From: SZUA-368 sp028533045
GTDB taxonomy: Bacteria > Spirochaetota > Spirochaetia > DSM-2461
Assembly (NCBI GenBank): GCA_050031985.1
Contig: JBNAIG010000028.1
Span: 137,162 to 201,161, forward strand
Direction: 5' to 3'
DNA: 64,000 bases
Notes under the pieces: generated by a model
What the model saw: the letters and a program-made list of their open reading frames with translations, nothing else
The model's database searches: none
Told to the model about the DNA's origin: nothing
Shown: positions 34,799-42,190 of the stretch, in pieces
How positions within the stretch are numbered: the first letter of the stretch is position 1
Layout of the letters: every line of letters begins with the position of its first letter
Translations under genes and position numbers: made by a program

Positions 34799-35386
34799 AT
34801 GGGCAAAATCCGGATTGGCCTCTATCCCTTTTTAATTATTCTTTTACTCTTTCTCTTCCTGGCGGGTGGTGCGGCATTTTCCCGTGACAGAAGCGAGACC
34901 GTTCGCCTTGAAACCCTGGAGAATGAGATTCAGTCCATGGCCAAGCTGATTACGGGAAAGCAGGTCTACCGGGAGGTTATCTATCTGGAAAAGGGACGCT
35001 TCCTTACGGATAAAAGGGTGCTCTTTTCGGTGGAGTATGTCTTAAAAGCCGGGATAGACCTGGAGAAGTGCCGTATAGAGAAGAGGCGCCGCGAGGGGGT
35101 TATCCTTTATCTTCCCCCGGTGGAAATCTTTCACATCGACTGTGATGAATCTACCATTGAGGAGTACTTCCTTAAGGAACAGTTGGGCCGCATTAAACTG
35201 AGCGATTACGACTCTCTGATAGAAGAGGAAAAGGTCCGCTTAAGAGAGGAAGCCCTAGCTTCGGACTTTCGGACCCGGGCAAAAATACAGGCCGCCGATA
35301 TACTGGAAGAACTGCTTCTCTCCTTTGATGAGCCCGTAACCCTTCGTTTTTCCGAGACGTCTTTCCGGGAGGCCTTTAATGGTTAA
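34799..35386 (+). CDS. DUF4230-like membrane-anchored protein
   Basis: 195 residues. One N-terminal membrane helix (about 8-26), then an extracytoplasmic domain. F-S-V-E-Y-V-L-K-A-G-I-D-L followed by an I-L-Y-L-P-P-V-E-I-F strand pair and a charged C-terminal helix match the pattern of DUF4230 proteins. Function unknown. It overlaps the next gene by eight bases; that gene shows the same order of elements and looks like a diverged paralogue. Confidence 0.6.
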   Translation: MGKIRIGLYPFLIILLLFLFLAGGAAFSRDRSETVRLETLENEIQSMAKLITGKQVYREVIYLEKGRFLTDKRVLFSVEYVLKAGIDLEKCRIEKRRREGVILYLPPVEIFHIDCDESTIEEYFLKEQLGRIKLSDYDSLIEEEKVRLREEALASDFRTRAKIQAADILEELLLSFDEPVTLRFSETSFREAFNG

Positions 35387-35984
35387 ATTACCCTCCCGTA
35401 TTTCCTTAAGTGTAGCCTTGGGGCTGATTTTTGTCCTGGCCCTCTCCTTTTATAGTCTTATCTGCCTTATTACCGACCAGACCTTGCTGGGGGGACTCTT
35501 TAAGGAAGAGGAGATTCGCAGCGTGGCAGCCACCATGGAAGGAATTCATGACAGGGCCCTTTTGGAGAGCGGCCTTTACCGCTTTAGAGTGGTTTATCCC
35601 TATGATTTCCCCGAATTGGGAGAGCAGGAGGGGATTAATATCAAAAGAAATGACTTCTCTGTGTTTACGGCCCATGTGTATGCGGGCTATGACGTATCCC
35701 AGCTTTCCCCTCCGGAGAAGACCGCCGCAGGGCTTGTCTGGAAGTTGGGGGAGGCCCATATAACCGATATTATTATAGAAAACACTCCCCGGGAGTACGA
35801 GGGTTTTCCCGATATGTCAGCCACACCGGGAGAATTGGGACGAATTTCCGAAGAAATGGAGCCCTATATTGAGCAGATGGCCCGGGATCGTGGTATACTG
35901 GAAGAAGCGGAAGATAACAGCCGGAAATTCTTGACGAAATTATTTGAAGGAGCCGGATATGGGCGGATCCAATTTCTTGACTAG
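35379..35984 (+). CDS. Hypothetical membrane-anchored protein, possible DUF4230 paralogue
   Basis: 201 residues. One N-terminal membrane helix (about 10-32). The extracytoplasmic part has F-T-A-H-V-Y-A-G-Y-D-V (compare F-S-V-E-Y-V-L-K-A-G-I-D in the upstream protein), a following strand pair with a proline, and a long C-terminal helix ending in Q-F. The parallel suggests tandem duplication, but sequence identity is low. It starts inside the upstream gene's end and its own end overlaps the next gene by 26 bases. Confidence 0.6.
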   Translation: MVKLPSRISLSVALGLIFVLALSFYSLICLITDQTLLGGLFKEEEIRSVAATMEGIHDRALLESGLYRFRVVYPYDFPELGEQEGINIKRNDFSVFTAHVYAGYDVSQLSPPEKTAAGLVWKLGEAHITDIIIENTPREYEGFPDMSATPGELGRISEEMEPYIEQMARDRGILEEAEDNSRKFLTKLFEGAGYGRIQFLD

Positions 35985-36594
35985 AAAATCAACTTTTTTC
36001 CTCATTTTAGGCCTTTTTAGCCTTCTTCTTTGCTACGGTGAAGCCCCCTATGTTTCCATATACGATGATACCTCTGACAGTAACTTCGGCCGTTCCGTAT
36101 CGCGCGGCGTCATTCGTGCCGTCCGTTTGGACCGATTTTCCCATTACCGGAGCCTTCCTGTGGAACGGGAGCTTCTTGAGGGCAAGGGTTTTGAAGGTTA
36201 TCTCACACCCCTTGTTCTGGACGATCAGAAAAAAGGGCGCCTGGAGGCGGGGCTCTATAAGGGCATTTTGAGTGACGGGGAGGGCCGATTCAGCCTTAAC
36301 CGCAACGGGGTGGATATCGTCTTTTCTCTTGAAAAACCCAATGAGGCTCTCTATCGGGAGATTGACGCCTACTACGAGGAGTGGCCCGAATGGCACGAAC
36401 CGGTTCGGAACCATTATCGGGATAACTGGGTGATTCGTATTCACCGTGCGGAGAATGTTTTTGAACCCTGGATTGATCGGATAACCTACAACGAAGCTCT
36501 CCTCTCCGCTGCCCTGATTGCCGACGAGGACCAGTGGCTCTGGGGGGTTCATGACGGGGCCGATATTTTGGAAAAGCCTTTAGAACAAAATTAA
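35959..36594 (+). CDS. Hypothetical exported protein or lipoprotein
   Basis: 211 residues, not recognised. The N-terminus has a hydrophobic stretch ending in L-L-L-C-Y-G, a possible lipobox. The start at 35959 has AAGGAG seven bases upstream; an ATG at 35944 lacks a ribosome-binding site. The mature part is rich in aromatic and acidic residues (E-E-W-P-E-W-H-E). It overlaps the previous gene by 26 bases, so the three genes 34799-36594 form one unit, probably envelope-located. Confidence 0.6.
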   Translation: MGGSNFLTRKSTFFLILGLFSLLLCYGEAPYVSIYDDTSDSNFGRSVSRGVIRAVRLDRFSHYRSLPVERELLEGKGFEGYLTPLVLDDQKKGRLEAGLYKGILSDGEGRFSLNRNGVDIVFSLEKPNEALYREIDAYYEEWPEWHEPVRNHYRDNWVIRIHRAENVFEPWIDRITYNEALLSAALIADEDQWLWGVHDGADILEKPLEQN

Positions 36595-36595
36595 T

Positions 36596-36625
36596 TTGCG
36601 CCCCCCCCTTATCCGGTATTATAAT
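36596..36625 (+). promoter_or_regulatory. Predicted promoter of the CBS-ACT gene
   Basis: TTGCGC (36596-36601), 18 bases, TATAAT (36620-36625). A 41-base leader with GGGAGG follows. Confidence 0.45.
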
Positions 36626-36666
36626 TAAAGTAGGCTTAGCCTGATTTTAACCTGAGGGAGGCAATC

Positions 36667-37311
36667 ATGATTGTTAAAGATCGAATGACCAAAAATCCGT
36701 ACACCGTTAATTCCGATGCATCTCTGGCAGACGCCCGGGACCTGATTAAGCGGGAGAAAGTGGACTCTTTGCCCGTTGTGGACAAAAAGGGCCATCTTGT
36801 GGGACTCGTCACGGAAAAGGATGTTCTTTACGCCTCTCCCTCTAACTGCACCACCCTGGATGTGTTTGAAATTCATACCCTTTTTGCTCAAATGACCGTG
36901 GCCGACGTTATGAATACCGAGCCCCTTACCCTTTCTCCCGATACTCACGTGGAAGATGCGGCCCGGCTGATCCAGGAAAACAATGTGGACGGTGTCTGCG
37001 TGACCGACGGGGAACTGCTTGTGGGTATTATTACCGAGTCGGACCTGTTAAGCGTTTTTATGGAACTTTTTTCCGCCCACAGGAAGGGTGTCCGGGCTAC
37101 CGCCCTCTGTCCCCAGGAACGGGGGGAACTGGCCAAGCTTTCCAACGCCCTCTACGACGGGGGAGCGGATATTCTGGCCTTTTGTAACACCCGAGGTGAT
37201 GATATGACCAAGGAAATGGTTGTCATAAAAGCCACGGGCCTTTCCATTAAGGAGATGAAAAAGATCATTAAGCCCTATGTTCTTGATATCATTGAGGTAG
37301 TGGAACTATAA
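36667..37311 (+). CDS. CBS-pair protein with C-terminal ACT-like domain (AcuB-like)
   Basis: 214 residues. Two CBS motifs (about 1-60 and 75-135, each ending in V-G-L/I-V/I-T-E-x-D) form an adenosine-nucleotide-binding pair. The last 70 residues (G-V-R-A-T-A-L-C ... V-V-I-K-A-T-G) resemble an ACT domain. The AcuB family has this layout; it is a metabolic sensor rather than an enzyme. The leader has GAGGGAGG. Its end carries the -35 and -10 boxes of the rmuC promoter. Confidence 0.78.
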   Translation: MIVKDRMTKNPYTVNSDASLADARDLIKREKVDSLPVVDKKGHLVGLVTEKDVLYASPSNCTTLDVFEIHTLFAQMTVADVMNTEPLTLSPDTHVEDAARLIQENNVDGVCVTDGELLVGIITESDLLSVFMELFSAHRKGVRATALCPQERGELAKLSNALYDGGADILAFCNTRGDDMTKEMVVIKATGLSIKEMKKIIKPYVLDIIEVVEL

Positions 37312-37312
37312 T
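37283..37312 (+). promoter_or_regulatory. Promoter of rmuC, leaderless geometry, inside the upstream gene
   Basis: TTGATA (37283-37288), 18 bases, TATAAT (37307-37312), 8 bases, then ATG at 37321. The boxes coincide with the last codons and stop of the CBS-ACT gene. No ribosome-binding site. Confidence 0.55.
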
Positions 37313-37320
37313 AGTGTCCC

Positions 37321-38547
37321 ATGGACATACTTATTTCCCTCTCCTGTTTTTTGGCCGGTTCCCTCCTAACTTTATTGATTTTTCTGGCACCTTTGGGCCG
37401 CTTGAAGAAGAATAAAGCCCTTCTGGAGGGAGAGAAAAGTCAGCTTGAAAACCGCCTTTCCGAACTCAAGACCCGTCTGGCCCTGGAAGCCCGGTCCCGG
37501 GAGGAAAGGGAAACTTTTATGAAGAGTTCCCGAGAGGACATGAACCGTCAGTTTGAACTGATGGCCAACCGGATTTTTGAGGAGAAGAGCCGCTCCTTTA
37601 CGTCACTTAACAGCGAAAAACTTAACGCCCTTCTTCAGCCCTTTAATAACCGTATAGAGATTTTCCAGCGACAGGTAGAAAAGACCTATACCCGCAATGT
37701 GGAGGATGCCTCCCGGCTCAAGACCCAGATTGAACAGCTGACTAAACTGAATCAGCAGGTTGGGGAGGAGGCCCAGAATCTGACCCGCGCTCTCAAAGGG
37801 CAGTCCCAGACCCAGGGAGCCTGGGGGGAAATGGTGATGGAGTCGGTGTTGGAGCGCTCCGGTTTGAAGCGGGGGGATCAGTACGAAACCCAGAAAAGTT
37901 TTAACGACGACGAGGGGCAGCGCTTTCGTCCCGACGGAATTGTCCATCTTCCCGGAGAGCGGGATATTATTATTGACGCCAAAGTTTCCCTTAACGCCTA
38001 TGACGGGGCTGTAAATGCGACCAGTGACTTTGAACGGGACGAGGCGGTTAAGGCCCATGTTCAGTCGGTTCGGGCCCATGTGCGTGAGCTGGAGGGTAAG
38101 GATTACAGCCGTCTCCCCGGGATTAATACGATTGATCTGGTTCTTATGTTCATTCCCATTGAAGGGGCCTTTTCCCTGGCTGTCCAGGGGGATAACTCTC
38201 TTTTTACCGAAGCCTTTGAGAAGCGGATTATTATTGTAAGTCCCACCACTCTTTTTGCCACCCTTAAGACGGTGGAGAGCAGTTGGCGCTATGAGGCGCA
38301 GAACCGGAATGCCCGGGAAATTGCCCGTAAGGCGGGAATGCTTTACGATAAGCTGGTGAACTTTACCGCCGACCTGGAGAAGGTGGACCGTGCCCTTGAT
38401 ACAGCCCGCCGTGCCAGCGAGGAGGCGGGGAATAAACTGGTTCAGGGAAAGGGCAATCTTATTCGCCGGGCGGAGGAGCTGCGCGAACTGGGGGCGGCCC
38501 CCTCAAAGCAGCTTCCTAAAAAATTAACAGATCTCATGGAAGAGTAA
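37321..38547 (+). CDS. rmuC: DNA recombination protein RmuC
   Basis: 408 residues. An N-terminal membrane helix, a long coiled coil (about 30-160) and the RmuC domain: G-A-W-G-E-M-V-M-E-S-V-L-E, R-P-D-G-I-V-H-L-P, I-D-A-K-V-S-L-N-A-Y and F-I-P-I-E-G-A. RmuC is a predicted nuclease-fold protein that limits inversion of inverted repeats. No ribosome-binding site; the TATAAT box is 8 bases before the ATG. Confidence 0.92.
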   Translation: MDILISLSCFLAGSLLTLLIFLAPLGRLKKNKALLEGEKSQLENRLSELKTRLALEARSREERETFMKSSREDMNRQFELMANRIFEEKSRSFTSLNSEKLNALLQPFNNRIEIFQRQVEKTYTRNVEDASRLKTQIEQLTKLNQQVGEEAQNLTRALKGQSQTQGAWGEMVMESVLERSGLKRGDQYETQKSFNDDEGQRFRPDGIVHLPGERDIIIDAKVSLNAYDGAVNATSDFERDEAVKAHVQSVRAHVRELEGKDYSRLPGINTIDLVLMFIPIEGAFSLAVQGDNSLFTEAFEKRIIIVSPTTLFATLKTVESSWRYEAQNRNAREIARKAGMLYDKLVNFTADLEKVDRALDTARRASEEAGNKLVQGKGNLIRRAEELRELGAAPSKQLPKKLTDLMEE

Positions 38548-38559
38548 AGAAAACAGTAC

Positions 38560-38565
38560 TATAAT
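38560..38565 (+). promoter_or_regulatory. -10 box of the TPR-protein gene, leaderless geometry
   Basis: TATAAT lies 7 bases before the ATG at 38573. The best -35 candidate 17 bases upstream (TGGAAG) is weak. Confidence 0.4.
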
Positions 38566-38572
38566 AGAGAGC

Positions 38573-39517
38573 ATGGATGAATATCTTCAGGCTCGCGAGC
38601 AAACGCTTATTCATGATTTGGAGTTGCTCAAGGATGATGTCTTAAAAATTGACAGGATTATTACCTTTCTTATTGAGGTAAGGGCCACCCTTTCGGATAG
38701 GGTGGAGTTCTGGATAAAAAATACCCTTCCCCAGTGTCGGGAGATTGGTTATGATAGGGGACTTTTTTCTCTTCTGGTCCATTTCGCTTACTATTATTTG
38801 ATGAAGTCCGATTTCGCCATGGGGAAATCTTACCTGGAAAAGGCTTCCCAAATTGATTGGTCCTGCTTTCTTCACTCCCGGGAGCACATGTATTTCTATC
38901 ATGCCCATGGGGTCTTCTACTATTATACGAGCGATCGGGACCTTGCGATGGAGTATTTTGATAAGGCTTTGGAATTGGCCCGAAGCCTCAAGGACAGGGA
39001 TTTTACCTGCCAGATGCTGAATAATCTGGCCAGTTATTATACGAAAGGCGGTGAATATAAAATCGCCGAGGCCTATCTTCTGGAAGCTTTTTCTCTTATT
39101 GATCCGGAGAAGAATCCCTTTCCCGCCCTCAAAATTATGGATAATTTGGCCTCTCTTTATATTGCCCGGGAGAATTATGATCGGGCCCGGGACTACCTGG
39201 ATACGGCTTTCTCCTATGGGGTGGATAGAAAAATCGACTATATGATTCCCTCCCTTCATTATAATTACGGTTTAATCTGTGAGAAAGAGGGGAAGCTTGA
39301 TGAGGCTGAGGAGTTCTATAAAAAGGCCTACGACGGGAACGGGGATAAAAACTTCCAGGAGGACATAGCTCTTGGATACCCCCGTTTTCTTTTTGACCGG
39401 AAGCGCTGGGAGGAGGGGCAGGTATTAACTGACGAGATTATAAAGCTTTTTCAGCAAAAGGGAATGGTTCGTTCCCTTGATAAGGTCTATCATCTCATGG
39501 ATGAATATGATATATAG
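38573..39517 (+). CDS. TPR-repeat protein
   Basis: 314 residues, cytoplasmic, with five or more tetratricopeptide repeats (for example A-M-E-Y-F-D-K-A-L-E-L-A-R, K-I-A-E-A-Y-L-L-E-A-F-S and D-E-A-E-E-F-Y-K-K-A-Y). There is no enzymatic domain, so it should be a protein-protein adaptor. It is followed after only 5 bases by mazG, so the two are probably co-expressed. Confidence 0.75.
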   Translation: MDEYLQAREQTLIHDLELLKDDVLKIDRIITFLIEVRATLSDRVEFWIKNTLPQCREIGYDRGLFSLLVHFAYYYLMKSDFAMGKSYLEKASQIDWSCFLHSREHMYFYHAHGVFYYYTSDRDLAMEYFDKALELARSLKDRDFTCQMLNNLASYYTKGGEYKIAEAYLLEAFSLIDPEKNPFPALKIMDNLASLYIARENYDRARDYLDTAFSYGVDRKIDYMIPSLHYNYGLICEKEGKLDEAEEFYKKAYDGNGDKNFQEDIALGYPRFLFDRKRWEEGQVLTDEIIKLFQQKGMVRSLDKVYHLMDEYDI

Positions 39518-39522
39518 AAAAT

Positions 39523-40305
39523 ATGGATAAATTTGATAATCTTCTTGAAATAATAAAAACGCTTCGTTCTCCCGAAGGCTGCCCCTGGGATAGGGAACAG
39601 ACTCACGAAAGTCTTAAACCCTATGCCATTGAAGAAGCCCATGAAGTGGCCGAAGCGGTGGACGGGGGGGACCCGGAAATGATTGCCGACGAGTTGGGCG
39701 ATTTGCTCCTCCAGGTGGTTCTCCATTCCCAGATCGGTTCGGAACAGGGGACTTTTACCATAGACGATGTTCTGGACAGTGTCTCTTCCAAGATGATACG
39801 CCGCCATCCCCATGTCTTCTCCGACGAGAAAGTGAGCGGGACAAAAGAGGTTCTTAAAAACTGGGAAGCCATTAAAAAGAAGGAGAAGGCCAAGAAAGAT
39901 CACACTTCCGTTCTTGACGGTATCCCCTTGAGTCTTCCCGGCCTTTACAGGGCGGCAAAGATACAGAAAAAAGCCTCCCGGGCGGGATTTGACTGGCCCG
40001 ATACGGAAGGGCCGATTCAAAAAATCCGAGAGGAGATAGAGGAATTTTCCCACGAGGTGGAAAGGAATGACCGGGAGGCGATGATTGAGGAATTCGGTGA
40101 CATCCTTTTTTCTCTGGTAAACCTCTCCCGCAAGTTAGACTTTGATGCGGAAGATTCCCTGCGCATGTCCACGGGGAAGTTTGAGAAACGGTTCCGGGAG
40201 ATCGAAAATATGGTGAATGAAGGGGAGAAGGAGATGCACGACTACTCCCTGGAAGAGCTGGATGCTCTGTGGGACAAGGTTAAAGAGAAGGAGAAGAGGA
40301 CGTGA
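39523..40305 (+). CDS. mazG: Nucleoside triphosphate pyrophosphohydrolase MazG
   Basis: 260 residues, the length of the E. coli enzyme. Hydrolyses NTPs and dNTPs to monophosphate and pyrophosphate. Two MazG domains are seen: the first with C-P-W-D-R-E-Q-T-H-E-S-L and E-E-A-H-E-V-A-E-A plus D-E-L-G-D-L-L, the second with E-E-I-E-E-F and E-E-F-G-D-I-L-F-S-L-V-N. It starts 5 bases after the TPR gene's stop with no ribosome-binding site; either re-initiation or a TATATA box 6 bases before the ATG could serve. It overlaps the DHH gene by four bases. Confidence 0.93.
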   Translation: MDKFDNLLEIIKTLRSPEGCPWDREQTHESLKPYAIEEAHEVAEAVDGGDPEMIADELGDLLLQVVLHSQIGSEQGTFTIDDVLDSVSSKMIRRHPHVFSDEKVSGTKEVLKNWEAIKKKEKAKKDHTSVLDGIPLSLPGLYRAAKIQKKASRAGFDWPDTEGPIQKIREEIEEFSHEVERNDREAMIEEFGDILFSLVNLSRKLDFDAEDSLRMSTGKFEKRFREIENMVNEGEKEMHDYSLEELDALWDKVKEKEKRT

Positions 40306-41588
40306 AAATTCTGGTAGGTCATGGGAATATGGATCTGGATTGTTTTGGCTCTCTGGCCCTTGCACGCTACCTTTACCCTCGCTATATTCCCGTACGAAGC
40401 CGGCTTATTCACCCCATGGCCAAGGCTATGTACGGGCTTTATCACGACCATCTGGGCTTTATGCCTTCCCGTGAACTTAAAGGGGAGCAGGTGGAAAAGA
40501 TGGTGGTGTTTGATACCCGTAACGCCTCAAAAATCCGGGAATATATGGATTATATCAAGCCTTTTAAGGCGGAGGTGGAGATTTACGACCATCACGTTCA
40601 TAACGAATGCGATATACCCGGGGCGGTTCTTCATGAAGCGGCCTACGGTTCCAATACCACCCTGGTGGCGGAGGAGCTGATGAAGCGGGACATTTCCATC
40701 CCCCACGATGCGGCCACCATTGCCTTGACCGGAGTATTTTCCGATACGGGCAGCTTTACCCATGAAAATGTCAGTGCCAAAGACTTTGAAGCGGCCCGTT
40801 GGCTTCTAAACCAGGGGGCCAGTATCAAAATGGTAAAGCAGTTTCTCAAAGTCTGGCATGAGGATGTTCAGATTGATATATTCCATCAGGTTTTAAACAG
40901 TGTTTCCTTCCGGAATGTTCACGGTTACTCCCTGCTTTTTTGTCACATCCAGCTGGAAGACCAGGTGGGCGGTCTTTCCGACGTGGTTCAGAAGGTATTT
41001 GATGTGGAGAATGCCGACGCCATGTTTGCCGTTTTTTCTTTGCAAAAAAGAAAGCGGACTCTTATTGTGGGGCGTAGTCGTCATGACTCTATTGATCTGT
41101 CTAAAATCCTGAAGAACTGGGGCGGGGGAGGCCATCCCAAAGCGGCATCGGCTACTCTTAAGGAACTGGTTGAGCACGATTTTGTGAATACCCTCCGTCT
41201 TTATCTTAAGGATGTGCTGGAGCCGGCCTGCAGTGTGGGAGATATTATGACAGAGGATGTTAAGGTGATTTCCGACAGCTCCTCTGTTCTCGAATCCTCC
41301 CTGTTTCTTGAAAAAATAGACCATACCGGGGTTCCCGTTGTGGATGATGAAGAGAATCTGGTAGGGTTTATCTCCCTTCGGGATATAAGCAAGGCACGTG
41401 TGGCAGGACAGATGAAGGCCCCCGTTCGCGGTTACATGACTCACAAGCTTTATACGGTGACTCCCGATGCTACTTTACGGGATTTGGAAAGGATGTTCCT
41501 CGATTACAACGTGGGCCATGTGCCTGTGGTTTCGAATAGTAAAGTTCTTGGGATCGTGACCCGTTCCGACTACTTGAAGCATATTTAG
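40302..41588 (+). CDS. DHH phosphoesterase with two CBS domains
   Basis: 428 residues, from GTG. The N-terminal DHH domain has G-H-G-N-M-D-L-D, V-V-F-D-T-R, D-H-H and a late S-D-T-G motif binding two metals; the DHHA1 part has G-G-G-G-H-P-K-A-A-S. Two CBS motifs follow (about 305-360 and 370-428). The motif I spacing resembles the DHH half of the large CBS-containing tRNA-nucleotidyltransferase-like proteins, but the polymerase half is missing here. A nanoRNase/pAp-type or cyclic-dinucleotide activity is likely, controlled by adenine nucleotides through CBS. Co-transcribed with mazG (GTGA overlap). Confidence 0.82.
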   Translation: MKILVGHGNMDLDCFGSLALARYLYPRYIPVRSRLIHPMAKAMYGLYHDHLGFMPSRELKGEQVEKMVVFDTRNASKIREYMDYIKPFKAEVEIYDHHVHNECDIPGAVLHEAAYGSNTTLVAEELMKRDISIPHDAATIALTGVFSDTGSFTHENVSAKDFEAARWLLNQGASIKMVKQFLKVWHEDVQIDIFHQVLNSVSFRNVHGYSLLFCHIQLEDQVGGLSDVVQKVFDVENADAMFAVFSLQKRKRTLIVGRSRHDSIDLSKILKNWGGGGHPKAASATLKELVEHDFVNTLRLYLKDVLEPACSVGDIMTEDVKVISDSSSVLESSLFLEKIDHTGVPVVDDEENLVGFISLRDISKARVAGQMKAPVRGYMTHKLYTVTPDATLRDLERMFLDYNVGHVPVVSNSKVLGIVTRSDYLKHI

Positions 41589-41633
41589 TTAGAAGGTCGA
41601 ATTTAAACGGCTGATAAACTCCTGACAGAATTC

Positions 41634-41662
41634 TTGTCATTTTAATAAAAGAAGAATAGAGT
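41634..41662 (+). promoter_or_regulatory. Promoter of the 41669 gene, leaderless geometry
   Basis: TTGTCA (41634-41639), 17 bases, TAGAGT (41657-41662), 6 bases, then ATG at 41669. It has the same -10 hexamer and spacings as the fapA promoter at 24344-24372. Confidence 0.5.
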
Positions 41663-41668
41663 GGGTAT

Positions 41669-42190
41669 ATGAAACAAATCATTTTTTCCCTATTAATTTT
41701 ATTTGCAGTCGGATTTTTCCTTTCCGCAGAGACTGTTGATTTCCTTGGTGAGACGGATATTGCCAACCGGGATGTAGATACGGTGGACTTGGGCGAAGTG
41801 GGTAAGGATAAGCTTAAGCTGGGGGTATCCCTGGGCTACCCTGTGAGCGGTGTAACCGCCGGCTGGCAGGTGGGCAAGAGCCTGGAACTGGATCTTCTGG
41901 CAGGGGCCTGGGAGGATGACAAGTTCTGTTTTGGCGGTAGTGCCATGGTCTCCCTTTTGGATATTAAAATCGGAACTGAAGTTTTCCCCCTAACGGCGGG
42001 GCCCTTTATCTACACCGGTTTCGGTTCGGACGACCTGCTTGTTTCTACAGGTGCGGTAGGCCGGGTTGAGTATACCTTTGATTTTAAGCTGAATCTCTAT
42101 ATAGAGTCCGGTTTGGCTCTTCAGCTGACCGAGCTTGACGATAATCCCGTAGCTGTTCCGGTTAGTCTGGGAATACGATATATCTTTTAA
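41669..42190 (+). CDS. Small exported protein, possible outer-membrane beta-barrel
   Basis: 173 residues. A signal peptide ends near F-L-S-A-E-T. The mature part alternates hydrophobic and polar residues (L-K-L-G-V-S-L-G-Y, G-W-Q-V-G-K-S-L-E-L-D-L, Y-I-E-S-G-L-A-L-Q-L) and ends with an aromatic residue (I-R-Y-I-F), both typical of an outer-membrane barrel of about eight strands. No family is recognised. Its stop overlaps the convergent ptsP stop by four bases. Confidence 0.65.
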   Translation: MKQIIFSLLILFAVGFFLSAETVDFLGETDIANRDVDTVDLGEVGKDKLKLGVSLGYPVSGVTAGWQVGKSLELDLLAGAWEDDKFCFGGSAMVSLLDIKIGTEVFPLTAGPFIYTGFGSDDLLVSTGAVGRVEYTFDFKLNLYIESGLALQLTELDDNPVAVPVSLGIRYIF

